A DNA stretch of 64,000 nucleotides from Pseudopyrenochaeta lycopersici (GCA_003313425.1 NHZP01000024.1:372001-436000), one strand, 5' to 3'. Shown: positions 47,380 to 59,446, counted from the stretch's first letter. Program-made: numbers and translations. The notes: generated by a model not told the origin, from the letters alone.

Positions 47380-49021
47380 ATGTCGAACCAGGTTGTGGTT
47401 AGTATTCTCCCGGACAAATGCATGCGAGCGGTGGGGATGGATAGGGCAAGCCTGCTAACAGTGACGTCCAGGGCAATGTCTACCAGCAGATCATCGAAAA
47501 GGTGATTCAGGCCTCGCAAAATGACTTCGAGGAGTTTGGCGTGGATCAGTCGACGCTCGATGAAATGAAGCAGGTATGTGGCAGCTGGCAGCCTGGCTGC
47601 TTGTGCCGGCTATGGCTCTTTGTTCTACAAGTCGCAGCAGCACCCACACAATCCATCGTCTTTTCTGTTCATTTTTGTCTATTGCATCTCTCACTTGTTT
47701 CTGTCCATCGCCTTCGCTGTCTTGGACGTTCGCGCGATGTGGCCTGGCTTTGGGGGTGATGGGCGGCCGAAAGCGGGGCTGAGTTACCGGTCGGTCTCGC
47801 AGCTCGGGGGCGCCTCAGTATTTGGGTCACCTTCTTATAGCCCCTGCGCAGCTCCCCACCCCGCCAAGCCAAGCCCAGTTCCTCCCAACCCGGCATAGCG
47901 TTATCATGTGACGACTGCCTTCACACTTTCTTTCGTCAATGTATTTCACTTGAACTTCTTATATGCTGACAGTTGCAGGGCTGGCAAGAAAAGCTATCCG
48001 CCCTAAAGGTTGCTCAGTTCCCGTGGGACCCGCAACCTGAGCCCGTGCGCCAGCAGCCAGCCGTCGTACCGTCGAATGTCAAGGTTGATATTGATCATCC
48101 TCCTGTGTCGGCGCCTCAGGAGCCTCTCAATTTTTCAAATGTGCCTGTGAAGCCCGAAGGAGGCTACCAACCACCTATCGCGAATTATCCTCAAGCACAG
48201 ACTGCTAACGGAGGCGCCTACACGGGCGGTTACGAGCAGAATGCTGGCCTGGCACAACAGCGCGCAGCCAACCTGGTCCAACAGCGAATCCAACAGCAGG
48301 GTAATGTTCATCAACAAAACTTCCCCAACCTTGCTCAGCAAGGCCATGTTCCCCAGATGCCTATGCAAGGTCAGCAGCAGCGCATGATGGCTCCTCAGCA
48401 ACATCAGCGGCCCCAACAGCCGCAGATTCCACAGCAGCGCCCTCCACCTCAGGGCCATATCTACTCTTCGCAGACTGACGGCTCTGGTGATGCTCTGGCT
48501 GATTGGGAGGCGTTAAAGGCGGCTCGGGCGGCCGATGCGGTGGATCGCATTGCAGCTGACGAGTTCATGCGCGCCCGCGTTGACGCCATGGCCATGCGAC
48601 AGGATAGTGGGCTGATGGTGCCGCTCAACTCGATGCCGAAAGGCAAGAAGAGGAAAGCAGCTATGCGCGTTCTTCAATCTGAGGACGCAGAAGCTTCGTC
48701 TGGTGTTCCCGGCCCTGCTCGCTTTGATGGTGATGACGATGTTAAACCAGAGGAGGATCCAGATGATGCGATCAATTCGGATCTCGACGATCCGGATGAT
48801 GACAACGTTGATGGAGATAACAGTGACGATGACATGGTGGACTACATGCTATGCACCTATGACAAGGTACAACGCGTAAAGAACAAGTGGAAGTGCACGC
48901 TCAAGGACGGCATTCTGACCACAAACAAAAAGGAGTAAGTCATTAACACAATTGCGCTAAAACATATTGACATCTCGACAGGTATCTGTTCCACAAGGCA
49001 AATGGTGAATTCGAATGGTAG
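47380..49021 (+). CDS. TOA1: Transcription initiation factor IIA large subunit
   Basis: Four exons: 47380-47397 (18 nt, MSNQVV), 47472-47573, 47979-48934, 48982-49021; product 371 residues. The N-terminal four-helix-bundle part (GNVYQQIIEKVIQASQNDFE) and the C-terminal beta-barrel part (LCTYDKVQRVKNKWKC, YLFHKANGEFEW) are the two conserved ends of TFIIA alpha/beta. The linker is Gln/Pro-rich, then strongly acidic (DDDDVKPEEDPDDA), as usual. TFIIA stabilises TBP on TATA DNA in the RNA polymerase II pre-initiation complex. Intron 2 (47574-47978, 405 bp) is unusually long for this window and locally GC-rich. The first donor is GTTAGT. Confidence 0.93.
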
Positions 49022-49841
49022 TAACATTCGATGAAACTTGGCTTACGCGTGGTAGCTGAACTCGAATTCTAAATCGGTCGCCGTTCAGCGCTCAAGCGCC
49101 TACGATCGAGACGCGAGTTCAGCATGTTTGTACTATACAGAGTTCGTTACCCTCTCCTTTACCTTAACCTACGTCCCAATCGAACACGGCTCGGTTCGAC
49201 ATTGATAGCGAGTATCTATTGGATACACAACCGCTCACTCGACGTCTTGCGCGTTGGCCGTATTAATAACGAAAGAAAGAAAGAAAAACAAAGGAAAACA
49301 AATAACTCATTCAGCGAAAAGTCAAAATTCGGCGCTCAGTACGCGTCTACTATGATTCACGATATTCAAATTGGAACCACTAAGGCAAGAGTAGAGGAAC
49401 GCTGCTGCGAAGCACCGACATGATCGGTCCCATTCCTCTCACTCTCGCATGTGGCCATCTCTTTTTTTCGTGTCAGGAATGTGAATCTGAAATGGACGCG
49501 TGGCACGGCATTTGTCTTTTCTTTTCGATTGGATGTTATGGCTGAAGCGCCTTACCGTCGGGATATCTACTCTCCAGGTTTCTTAAAAGATTACACAAGA
49601 CTGCGCAGTGTAGGCAGCAAAGGCAGCCTAAGCCTCATCATTGAGATGGAGTGTACGTTAGTGCCCTGAGCGTCTCTTAAATCGGACAGAATATCTGTCT
49701 TCACTCCTAGAGAGATGCGTAAAATAATCTTAAATTCAATCAAAAAAGTCGGCTATTGCTAGGCATGGTCATCGTTGCTTTTTATATGCATAATACTATG
49801 CTGATATGTGATGATTGTGATCTGATCGCAACGGACCTTCG
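49022..49841. other. Convergent intergenic region
   Basis: Between the stops of TFIIA and RAD1. An A-rich run occurs at about 49267-49310. No gene recognised. Confidence 0.5.
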
Positions 49842-51047
49842 TTATCCATTCCCACTTTCCGCGTCACTCCCACCTCCGTTATGCATCATTGTCTCGTCAA
49901 CACCTTCGCCCTCTTCATCACCGTCTTCTACAAGTGGTACAAAGCGGAAGTCGACGAACGAGACCTTCCCGCTGCTACTACCATTCCCTACTCCCGATAC
50001 ACCGCCTTCGACTTCAACCATGAATTGCAGACTTAGCACGCCCTGCGCGTCCACTCTGACGCTGACTTTGGTTGCGACGCTCATTGCGCGCGCAGCTTTC
50101 TGGATGAGGCTGAACTTATAGGTAGACCTGAGTACTGTATCTGGATCACTCAATTGGAAAGTCTCTAATAGATTCGCCGGATGTTGTTCCAGTGCATCTG
50201 CAGCGCCTCCTGCACCAATATTTGTAGAAGCTGGGGTCCGGTACGCGGAAGGTTGGGGCTGATTGTTGAACTCGACCCTCGCAGAACCGAGAGTACCGGA
50301 CGAGGATAACGCGAAGAAAGGTTTCCCTCGCACAGTCTTTGCGTACATTGTCAACTTCTCTGGAGACGTAGAGGATAACTCTGAGATGGCGTCGTGCAGC
50401 CAGCTCCCGCGCATGATCGTCTTGAATGCGAGCGCATGTCGGTCAAATGGTATCTCATCCGTATATTCCGGTTCATATGTCGTTAGATCACATTGAGTAC
50501 GTATGCTGGCCTCGGTCAAGGTAATCGAGAGCGGGGCCCCAAGGGTGTCATAGGATATACGACAGAGATTGTTCATACCTAAGACATTGTTCGAGAAGGC
50601 AGTAGTGGTGGGGTATGGGTTATCGCGTGCCCAGGGTGGCTTTGTAGTACTTGGATCTGTGAGGCCAAAGATTTGGAGGGTTTCGAGGAGGGCGGGGAGG
50701 GAGATCTGAAAAGTAGGTGGAGCGCTGGATGTTTCTAGTTCGTCGTCTTCGCTGTCAGAGACATGTTGCGAAGTGTGCGGTGTTGGGGCGTGGAAACTGT
50801 AGGTCGTGAAGAGGGATTTATCGAGGAAGGCGGATGCTTGTCGCGTGTTAGTCTGGGCGTAATGGTGGGCGATAGTAAATGGGCATGTACCTTCCATGAC
50901 ACTGGCCTCGTCGACGGAGAGCTTGAGGCCTTCTTCACTGATCTGGATGTGTGCTTTGGTGGAGAAGGCGATGCATCGGAGAAGCAGGTACAGCTGGCGT
51001 GCGGAGCTAGACACAGCCGTGAGGACTGGAGGATCTTCGTCGTCCAT
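49842..51047 (-). CDS. RAD1: DNA-damage checkpoint clamp subunit Rad1
   Basis: Read straight through, the frame gives 401 residues, but a 54-nt intron at 50890-50837 (GTACAT ... GACTAACACGCGACAAG) is in frame and stop-free. Removing it restores the conserved junction as VMEASAFLDKSLF and gives 383 residues. Exons: 51047-50891 and 50836-49842. The N-terminus (LTAVSSSARQLYLLLRCI, ISEEGLKLSVDEASVME) and the FLDKSLF strand are diagnostic of Rad1/Rec1, a PCNA-like member of the Rad9-Rad1-Hus1 clamp loaded at damaged DNA for ATR signalling. The C-terminal tail is acidic and Gly-rich. Naming follows fission yeast and human Rad1 (budding yeast Rad17), not the budding-yeast nuclease Rad1. Confidence 0.92.
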   Translation of the reverse strand: MDDEDPPVLTAVSSSARQLYLLLRCIAFSTKAHIQISEEGLKLSVDEASVMEGTCPFTIAHHYAQTNTRQASAFLDKSLFTTYSFHAPTPHTSQHVSDSEDDELETSSAPPTFQISLPALLETLQIFGLTDPSTTKPPWARDNPYPTTTAFSNNVLGMNNLCRISYDTLGAPLSITLTEASIRTQCDLTTYEPEYTDEIPFDRHALAFKTIMRGSWLHDAISELSSTSPEKLTMYAKTVRGKPFFALSSSGTLGSARVEFNNQPQPSAYRTPASTNIGAGGAADALEQHPANLLETFQLSDPDTVLRSTYKFSLIQKAARAMSVATKVSVRVDAQGVLSLQFMVEVEGGVSGVGNGSSSGKVSFVDFRFVPLVEDGDEEGEGVDETMMHNGGGSDAESGNG

Positions 51048-51220
51048 GATTATCTGTTTGGTACTTTATGACGTTTGTAGTGATATGCGCGGTATCTGCG
51101 TGGGTAGGTTAAGTAGATGGCGTGCGCGATTGATAAATTTCAGATCTTGAACTTTTTATTGTATTTCCATAGATTGTACAGATGATATGCCCCCAACGCC
51201 GGACGGAGGAAGTAAGGAAA

Positions 51221-51617
51221 TCAGACGTAGACACCGACAGCGCAGATCATGTAGACTGCGCCAAAGCTGATCATGGTCAGCATCATGTAGTCACGTATGC
51301 CGAAGTGAAAGACCACGTACCCGAATGCTAACGAAGCAGGAACACCGAGAAGTGGCAGATTGGCAAAGGTGCGGTCTGGTTCTAGGTGAGTACGTGATGG
51401 ATATCGTAGGAGTGGAGTGTTGCGCGTACTTAGGCCGAAGATGGTGGCTAACACGAGAGCTGCGTGTTGTTAGCATGGCTGGTTCGCAGCACCACCGGCT
51501 CCACGTACAGAGGGACAGCAGCACAAAGCCAACAGTGAACTGCGCGTTCTTTCCGATAGTGGGGCTGAAGGGCGAGGAAGCAGCAGCCTCCCAGACGTCT
51601 AGAAGTGGGCTCGACAT
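51221..51617 (-). CDS. OST5: Oligosaccharyltransferase subunit OST5 (TMEM258 family)
   Basis: Three exons on the minus strand: 51617-51509, 51459-51430 (30 nt), 51381-51221; product 99 residues. Two transmembrane segments: FTVGFVLLSLVLATIFGL and a C-terminal helix ending AVYMICAVGVYV. The terminal GVYV is shared with human TMEM258 (ends GIYV). The family is a small subunit of the ER oligosaccharyltransferase that N-glycosylates proteins. An in-frame ATG at 51707 would add 30 basic residues. The ATG at 51617 (MSSPLLDVWEA) fits the family. It lies 173 bp upstream of RAD1 on the same strand. Confidence 0.87.
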
Positions 51618-54532
51618 GGGGTGCAGGCGGGCAATTGGAGTGAATGACTTCGCAACCGTTTTGTGAAGCTGCTTTGGTGGCCTTTGGACAGATGGCTTGG
51701 CGGCCATGGACGGTGATTGGTGTGGGGCGGTCCATGCGGGAGGCGCAGCATCCCCGACATTTCAACACCACCGCAAAAGCGACCACGAAGGCTGCCGATA
51801 TCTCCTCCAAACACATAGAGCAGTCGAACCCCTCCAAACCCCCCATGTTGTCGACGATTGCCCTGCCCCGCCCGTCAAACAGATAGTACCCTTCCCAGAA
51901 AAGCCGGCAGTCATCGAGGAGCGCTGTGGGTAGATTGAGTTCAGAGCAGCTAATTATGATGGGCAGAGGGAGAGCACAATCAGCTTGAGGGGGCTGGAAG
52001 TACTTATCAGACACAATTACGGAAGACTCCCAAGCATTACTGTGCATGGCTCGCCTACGGTTGTATGCACATGAGCAAGGCGTCGCATTTGACAGCCAGC
52101 ATGTATCAGTATTTAAGTAGGCGAGTTCAGAGGGAATGACTCCGCAACTCCTAGTCTTATATTTGTTCTATAGGAATTTATAAGACTTTGCTCTATAGCA
52201 AGTAATCTCCTATTAATGGATTTCATTATATCCATCTTCACTCCACGTTTGATCAGATGAAATTGTCAGTGAGCAAGCATATCTATAAAGTGACAAAGCC
52301 TACAGCATAATCCCGTTGAGAAGCTGTTTTGCACAACAGCATGTTTCAAGATGAACGGTTTCGACATAAAGCTGCCCGCTACTTATGAAAGCAGCGTCGC
52401 CAGTCACTGCTATGTGTGGTCTTGAGGCTTTTACAGACGAGGCCTCGTCAGGACATAGGCCGATAGAAAGTGACTCGAAAGGTCCAGATTGATTGAAGCA
52501 AGTTAGCAGTTTGGGGGTTTTCTCACGCTTCCTCTATCGTTCATAATACCGTGCCTCAGTGGTTGGACTCCGTACAAGCCATTCTCGTTCGATGATGGAT
52601 GCTGAGATCCTCAGTTTGTGATTGATACCCTGTGTCGATCCAGCTTGGAGAAGAGCTTCGTGGAGAGATAAATTAATGGCAATGCATCGATTGTAGCCAT
52701 GGCAAAAGCTTGATTGAAAAGAGGACCTTGCAGAAGCCTGTCTTTACTTTGCGAAATGCTGATTCGTGGAGGCTCCAATTCAACACGCGAGAAAGTGGAT
52801 CAGGTGCGTCTACAGAATGAAGTCTTGCCTCTGGTATGCCAAGTTTATGAGGTTGCTGTGTCTGGGGAAGCGGAGTCATGCTTCTCCGAGGCCAATCGGA
52901 ATCGTCCGCTATCAAGAGTGTGGTGCATGATAGGGAAGATCCACAGTTTGAAGATGGATCTCTACGATGGGATTGTAGCCAGGTTAGAGCAGGTCAGACC
53001 TTCTGATGGGGATCGTCGGCGGATGTAAAGAGTGCGCTTACCGACGGTGATCGCCTCTCGGTAGGATGGAGCAATCAACAAATGAGCTCGGATATTAGGT
53101 ACTGTAATAGGTGCTAAGCCGCTAGTCGGCATAGATGCACTGATCCTGAAAGCGGCGTTTTGGTGTACACCAGTACCTTCAACCTTGAGAATTGTCAGGA
53201 GATGGGTTTCTTGTCGTTAACATTTATTACATAGGAAGAGGGTTCTTTGGAATAATGGGTCCACACTGTGGGTGAGTATGATCGCCAAATCCGCCTCCAT
53301 GCGAGGAGTTGCCACATGGGGCAAGAACCCCTGGGGTCCACTGCGGGGAGAGAGTCAGGCCAAGGACGGCCCTGCATTCAGTCTATAGTACTTGTCGCGA
53401 GTGTCCCTATCACGGGCTCTGAGCATGTCTGGTCCGCGTCTCATTCAAAGCGTATAGACAGGCGACTTCCGCGCCTGGATTCGGGGCAAACATCTGAAAG
53501 TGTCAACCTTGTGATAAGCGTTCCCGCTGCCACTGCCTGCAGGACAGCCATAAGCGCTTTCGACGGTCCTATTTGTCTAGCGTTTACCTGGTTATCGGAT
53601 TGCTGGAGATAGTCTTGGCCAAGACCCAGTTTTCGACCTAATAGAAGATAACTTGGAGGAAGGCGAGTCGAAGGATGGCAGACTATGGCGCACACGGATT
53701 CTCACGATGGCGTCGCGCGTGATGATGTGCAACATCGTGATAGGAGGGGCAATGATGGTTCCCTCGCGTCATCTTGAAGGATCTGCATCGTACGGTTGGA
53801 CGCTTGTGCAGAATTTAACTGAGATTCATTAATGTGAAGAAACGTTTAATTCCTGAGTAGATTTGCATCTAAGGAGAATACCATGGGAGCGTTTTGGAAG
53901 CACATTTGTGCCGCATTGCTTCCCAATCTTCCGGGATGCTCGAAGGAACTTCCTCGGGGAGCACGATGCTGGTCGACCTCGGGAGGTCAGACGTGCTGCT
54001 TCGAGAACGCCACACGACGCCCAAAAGAGAGCCTCTACCGAGGTGGGGCACAGATTCGCCGCCGCTTATCACGGGCTAATAGGCTGACGGCAGCACGTTT
54101 GCCGCCATGATTGGCCAATGGGCAGACTACCAGGACTTGGGCCAGATAAGAACCCAGTCAGGGTTGCAGAAGCCCCGAACGGCGGCCGGTAATGGGTCAA
54201 CTTGACACGAGACATTCGCCCGTTCAGCAGCGAGTGAGCGATCCGTAAGATGATACTAAGGACATTCGAGAAAGCGGAGATGACCGGCAACCAATAAGGG
54301 AAGGGTACCATGGCGCACCGGCCAGTTCGAAAGAGGCAGTTGCCAAGTTTCGCGCGGTCGGGATTCGACATTGTAGTCTGGGCCAACGACGGTGGCAGGC
54401 CTCCGCTTTTGTGGTAGCGTAATTCACAAGGTGCGAAAATATAATCCTGTCCTGGCCAACTCGAGAAAGTCACCAATTCCTCTCGTCCAGTTCAACTCTT
54501 TCCAGGAATTGCCACTCGTGCCTATTTTCAAC
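51618..54532. other. Long intergenic region, 2.9 kb
   Basis: No gene supported. An inverted repeat GTCTTATA (52154-52161) / TATAAGAC (52179-52186) lies in an AT-rich stretch with two CTATAG hexamers. ORFs at 52714-53028 (plus, no ATG at its start), 53268-53612 and 54069-54476 show no recognisable family. Confidence 0.45.
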
Positions 54533-56540
54533 ATGGCCGAACTGCGCGAGCACAACAGCTCCCCAATGCCTGGTGTCGCGCGCAATAACGACCCCGCCCT
54601 CGACATTGCCCGGGAGCATGAACACCAACACGTGCATCATAGCGCGCGTGCTGCTCATGCCGACAACATTGTCTACACCACGGGAACCACTGACGAGAAG
54701 AGCACTATTCCCAATCCTAGTGCTCAGGACAGCCATTTGCATCACCGTCATCTCGATGAGAAGCATAGCGAGCATGACATCGAAAAGGCTGGTGGGTACG
54801 ATTACGAGGTCGACAAGGGTACTCGCAGCTCTTCCGACCCCGAGCCGGAAGCGGAGAAGAAGAAGTGGTACTCGCCTTCTGTTCTTTACAGAAGGTTCAG
54901 GCTGCCAGTACACATCTTCATCGGCGCCTTGTTCACCGGGTAAGTCAAGCATCTGGCTTCTCCGAAGCTTTCGAACAATTCGGACTGACAACACCAGATG
55001 GTGGGTTGCCAGCGTAGTCGTTCATCGCAATGATAAGAACTGGATCATTCCGTTCTTGTTTTGGCTGTCGATCATGATTCGGTTGATCACCCTCCATGTG
55101 CCCATTACCATTGTTACTAAGCCTATGCATTGGGTTTGGAACAACACTGGAGTTCGAATCGGTAACTTGATCCCGGAGAAGTTGCGAATCCCCGCTGGAG
55201 CCGCCCTCACCATTGGCGTCATTATCGTTGGCGCCTTCGCCAGTGATGAGAGCGAGGATAATACGCGTGCCAACCGTGCCGTCTCGCTGTTCGGTCTTCT
55301 GGTGTTCATCTTTGCCTTCTGGGCTACTTCTCGCAACCGCAGCAAGATTGTATGGCACACCGTCATTGTTGGCATGCTAGTCCAGTTTATCGTCGCTCTT
55401 TTTGTCCTCCGCACCACCGCTGGTTATGACATCTTCAACTTCATTTCGGAACTTGCACGTCTTCTCTTGGGTTTCGCCAACAAGGGTGTCATTTTCTTGA
55501 CGAGCGAGGATGTCCCCAAGCTTCCTTGGTTCTTCACTGGTGTGATTCCGGCCATTATCTTCTTCGTCTCCTTCGTCCAGCTTTTGTACTACTGGGGAAT
55601 CCTCCAGTGGTTCATTGGCAAGTTTGCCGTGTTCTTCTTCTGGTCCATGAAGGTCTCCGGTGCCGAAGCCGTTGTCGCTTCTGCTTCTCCTTTCATTGGT
55701 CAGGGTGAGTCCGCCATGTTGATCAGGCCATTCGTGGCTCATCTTACTATGGCCGAGATGCATCAAGTCATGTGCTCAGGTTTCGCTACCATTGCCGGTA
55801 GTGTGTTGGTCGCTTACATTTCCATGGGTCTCAACCCCCAGGCTTTGATCTCATCCTGCGTCATGAGTATTCCTGCTTCTCTTGCTTTTAGCAAGCTTCG
55901 ATATCCCGAAGAAGAGGAGACGCTCACCGCTGGTCGCGTTGTCATTCCTGACGATGATGAGCACAAGGCTGCCAACGCACTCCATGCGTTCGCCAACGGT
56001 GCTTGGCTCGGTCTCAAGATTGCCGGTATGATTGTCGCAACACTGCTGTGTATTATTGCTCTCCTCAGTATGGTCGACGGTCTCCTGACTTGGTGGGGCC
56101 GTTACATCAACCTCGATGGCGACTACGATCTGACCTTGGAGCTGGTGCTGGGCTATCTGTTCTACCCTGTTGCATTCTTGCTCGGTGTGTCTCGTCAAGG
56201 CAAGGATCTTCTCCTTGTTGGTCGTCTCATCGGAGTCAAGGTCATCGCCAACGAATTCGTCGCTTTCGCCCGACTTGTCGACCCAGAGTCAGATTACGCT
56301 ACTCTTTCTCCTCGATCCCGCGTCATTGCCACCTACGCTCTTTGCGGTTTTGGCAACATTGGATCCCTCGGTACCCAGATTGGTGTGCTCAGTCAGATCA
56401 GCCCTGGCCGTAGTGGTGATGTCTCCCGCCTTGCTGTGTCAGCTCTTGTTTCGGGTGTCTTTTCCACTCTGTCTAGTGCCACTGTCGCTGGTCTGGTCAT
56501 CGTGGATCAAGGCAAGTTCTCCAGTGGTGCGGCTGCCTAA
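54533..56540 (+). CDS. Concentrative nucleoside transporter (CNT family)
   Basis: Two exons: 54533-54939 and 54998-56540; product 649 residues. The His/Asp-rich cytosolic N-terminus (about 120 residues) is hydrophilic. About a dozen hydrophobic segments follow. The CNT core is clear: SPFIGQGESAMLIRPF, then MHQVMCSGFATIAGSVLVAY, and near the end RVIATYALCGFGNIGSLGTQIG. These match the nucleoside- and cation-binding hairpins of CNTs. It would import nucleosides with H+ or Na+ across the plasma membrane. GQGES replaces the GQSEA/GQTES of many homologues. Spliced frame continuous; intron 58 bp. Confidence 0.93.
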
Positions 56541-58093
56541 TATGCGCAAATCACTTTGTACCCAAAGAGTCGCCATTTCGTGATTCTAAAAATGTAATGT
56601 TAGCTACCTCTGGTGCATAAGATACCCAGTGATGGATTCGAAAATTCAAATCATTCATACCTTCAGCTACTTGCCTGTCATTGCGTGAAACGTCGCTACA
56701 ACCATGTTGCAGGCTGGCTTGCATTATGTTCTTAAGGTTTACCGCCCTTGAACGCCCCCTACTGTCTTGGCAACTCCGCCCTTTCAAAATCGACAAATTG
56801 CCTCAATAGGCTAGTCAAATCCAAAAGAGCATCAGTCAAATCTACATGCCCAATGAACGCTGATGTTCGGCCATACTATGCAAGCATTCTCGGTGGCCAT
56901 TGGTGGTAATGCCGTAAACTCGACACATGTGGCCTTTGTTGTCATAAATGGCGGAAATGACGAGATCCTCAATTGGAAATCGAAACTGCACTAGGAGCTA
57001 TTCGTCCACGTTGTTTCAGGGGGGTCATAACATACAGAGAATCCGTGAGGTCCGTGGACCAGAGACACGAACTGAGTTAGGAGGTTGTCGTCCTACCAGA
57101 CTTAGGCGGCCAACGGTCGTGGCTCAAGTGCTCTCTTAGTTGTTGTAAATGATGGCAAGAGAAAGACTGTTGCTTGTCATATGATGATGCAAACAATACC
57201 GTATTTCCATTTCATTGGGGCACGCTATCGAACATAGCCTATTTACTACTTGCGAAGTATAGGTGTTCGTCCTACGTGCGAGGAAGCGAAGGTGTAGATT
57301 GTGGGAAAGTTTGTTGTACAAGCTCTTTCCTCACACAGCCTCATGGCCGGGAAAGGAGCGCCCTCAATCATTCTTGGCATAATTGTACAAAAATTCCTCA
57401 ACCCGCCCTTACGATCGCCAAGAGGAGTCCTGACGCACATTTAATGATATAGATTACACGGCTATTTAGAAGTCTTGTCACGATGTCTAATACGCTTTGT
57501 CGATGTACGGACACTGTGTTCGATACGTCCGCCACATGCTCTCTGATGAGAACATGATGCATCAGGGCAGATCAATTGGATGTAACTTGTCTAGCTCAGG
57601 CTTTTGCAACATCGCCAGATGAACCTAAAGTAAAGCATTTGTCTGTTACGCGAATAGCTTGACACAACGTGATTTCCAATCGATATCCTGCATTCTTTGA
57701 ACCTTCTTGTCCATATGCTGTTCCGAATCTGGGACGACGGCCCCCCTTGAGCGACGCCGGTCAGATCAGAGAGACAGATACTTGAAGCAGTCTATGTCCA
57801 CTTTGAGAAAAGAGTATACTAAAACTTGGAAGTTGCAGTCTACCTATCTGGGTCGTACTGTGAATGAGAAATTCAACAGAGGGTGGGGATTCCTGACGTG
57901 TCTGTTGAGGAAATTGGGGAGAAGACAATCGAGTAAATTCAGAACGGCCGAGTTTGTCCGTCCACGCCCTTGTTCTAATAAGGCCATCACAACTACAAAC
58001 TGAAAAGCCAAAAAACGTCTGCCTTTCTGCCATTTTCCAACACTACTCAATCAGCGATACGCCTTTTCAATTATAGTGCAGTCGCTGCACCAA
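56541..58093. other. Intergenic region, 1.55 kb
   Basis: No gene recognised. Only short ORFs on both strands and no striking repeats. Confidence 0.5.
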
Positions 58094-58656
58094 TCACCAC
58101 CAGCATTCCCAGAACACCGGGTGCAAGTACTGCACCCCTTCGCGCGCCTCCGGTGATCTCACTGGTGCAATACCTGTTCCCTTTGCGGTCACAACGGTCG
58201 ATATTGGTAGAGATGGCGCAGTAGTGATACTAGCAACTGTATCCTCGGGGCGCAAAGTTGTACTGCTTGTCGATTCTTCTGCGGGGCCAGAAGATGCAGT
58301 AACACCAGCACGATCCGAAATGCTAGTAGATATCATGATGATGGAGCCTTCTGCAGGTTCAGAAGATGCACCCTGGGCACTCTCTGTAATCATCACAAGC
58401 CCATCCCCAACCGTCAGCGTGGCAGTATATACATTTTTCCTTGAATGGAGCCGATAAGACGTCGACCAAACATCTGTATAGAATCCCGTCACTGATTCAG
58501 GGTTCTTGGGGTTCACGCTGCTAAATTCGAACCACCATGAATATGTCTCGCTGCACCAGCCTGCCACCGTCGTGGATGATTCAATAAACCGGCATGCAGA
58601 CCGTGAGAAAAAGCTTTCTGTGGAGCCACGGATTTCATTGTAGTATAAATCATACG
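58094..58656 (-). pseudogene. Ser/Thr-rich coding fragment, possible broken GPI-type protein
   Basis: The minus-strand frame from an acceptor at 58657 (TTGTTCAG) runs 187 codons to the TGA at 58094. It has three Cys, aromatic-rich stretches (SETYSWWFEF, FYTDVWSTSYRL) and a long Ser/Thr-rich stalk typical of fungal cell-surface proteins. No start codon or signal peptide was located. A short upstream ORF (58945-58868) could be an exon but the phases fit poorly. Near the stop, the +2 frame reads RRGAVLAPGVLGMLVVIGAA followed by TAL and a stop, as expected of a GPI-attachment tail, so a frameshift is possible. Family unknown. Confidence 0.35.
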
Positions 58657-58945
58657 CTGAACAAAGCATCAGTCCATGATTATACAGTAGTAGCCGAATG
58701 AAGAACTATACTCTGCGGGCCGATGGTAGCGGTGTGTGTGTGAAAGGAGCACTAAACTTGTAGCCACTTATGAGATACGCTGTCCCGGAAAAAGCCTCCT
58801 AGCTCCCATATCAGCAACTTAAGTTTCGTGTTCGAAGAGATGCGGCGAGCTACGAACCGTCGCTAACCTGAGCTCGGTAGTTTTGCCAGCTTTCGAGAGA
58901 TTCTGCAGCGGAAGTATTCCATTCGGCAAGCTGGAACAACTGCAT

Positions 58946-59446
58946 GTAATCAATTTATTGGTATCCCTTCAAGTTCACCGTAATTTCCGATCAACCTCGA
59001 GGCTGGAACCTACTAGTTCATGTTCGCCAACAGCTAGGTATACTAATGACATTAGGCATGTTACGAGCAAAGAGGTTCTAAAATTTGCCAACATCGTTAT
59101 TTCTCCATCACAAGGATAGGTTATGAGGGAGAGATTCTCAAGAGATTCTAACATGCGGCTCATATTGATGTAGTACGCAGGCACTACAAATCAGACATGG
59201 GTCGGATCTATAGTGCCAATTGCATCCTTCGCATCATCAGATCATGCAGCGTGCCTTACTATGGAAAGATGTGGCGCTCAAGCCGTGTTTTCTAATTAAC
59301 AAAGAACTTGGCCTAGGTATCACAGGTCTAAGAATAACCAACAATGCCAAAGCTGGAATCTAGGCCGGTTAGTATGATGAAAGCCGGGGCGTTCTCCAAA
59401 AAGCAACTGCTCCATCACCCACAACATCTTCCTGTTCGTACATATT
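58946..59446. other. Intergenic region
   Basis: About 0.5 kb with no supported gene. Confidence 0.5.

Noticed and set aside
13018..51617. A secondary-metabolite or catabolic gene cluster
   Set aside because: No PKS, NRPS, terpene synthase, P450 or cluster regulator set is present; neighbouring genes are mostly unrelated housekeeping functions.
52714..53028. Plus-strand 104-codon open frame
   Set aside because: Starts with TTG; the first ATG gives a short protein with no family resemblance.
54470..54994. 174-codon minus-strand ORF opposite the nucleoside transporter N-terminus
   Set aside because: Shadow of the transporter exon; crosses its splice site and has no family features.
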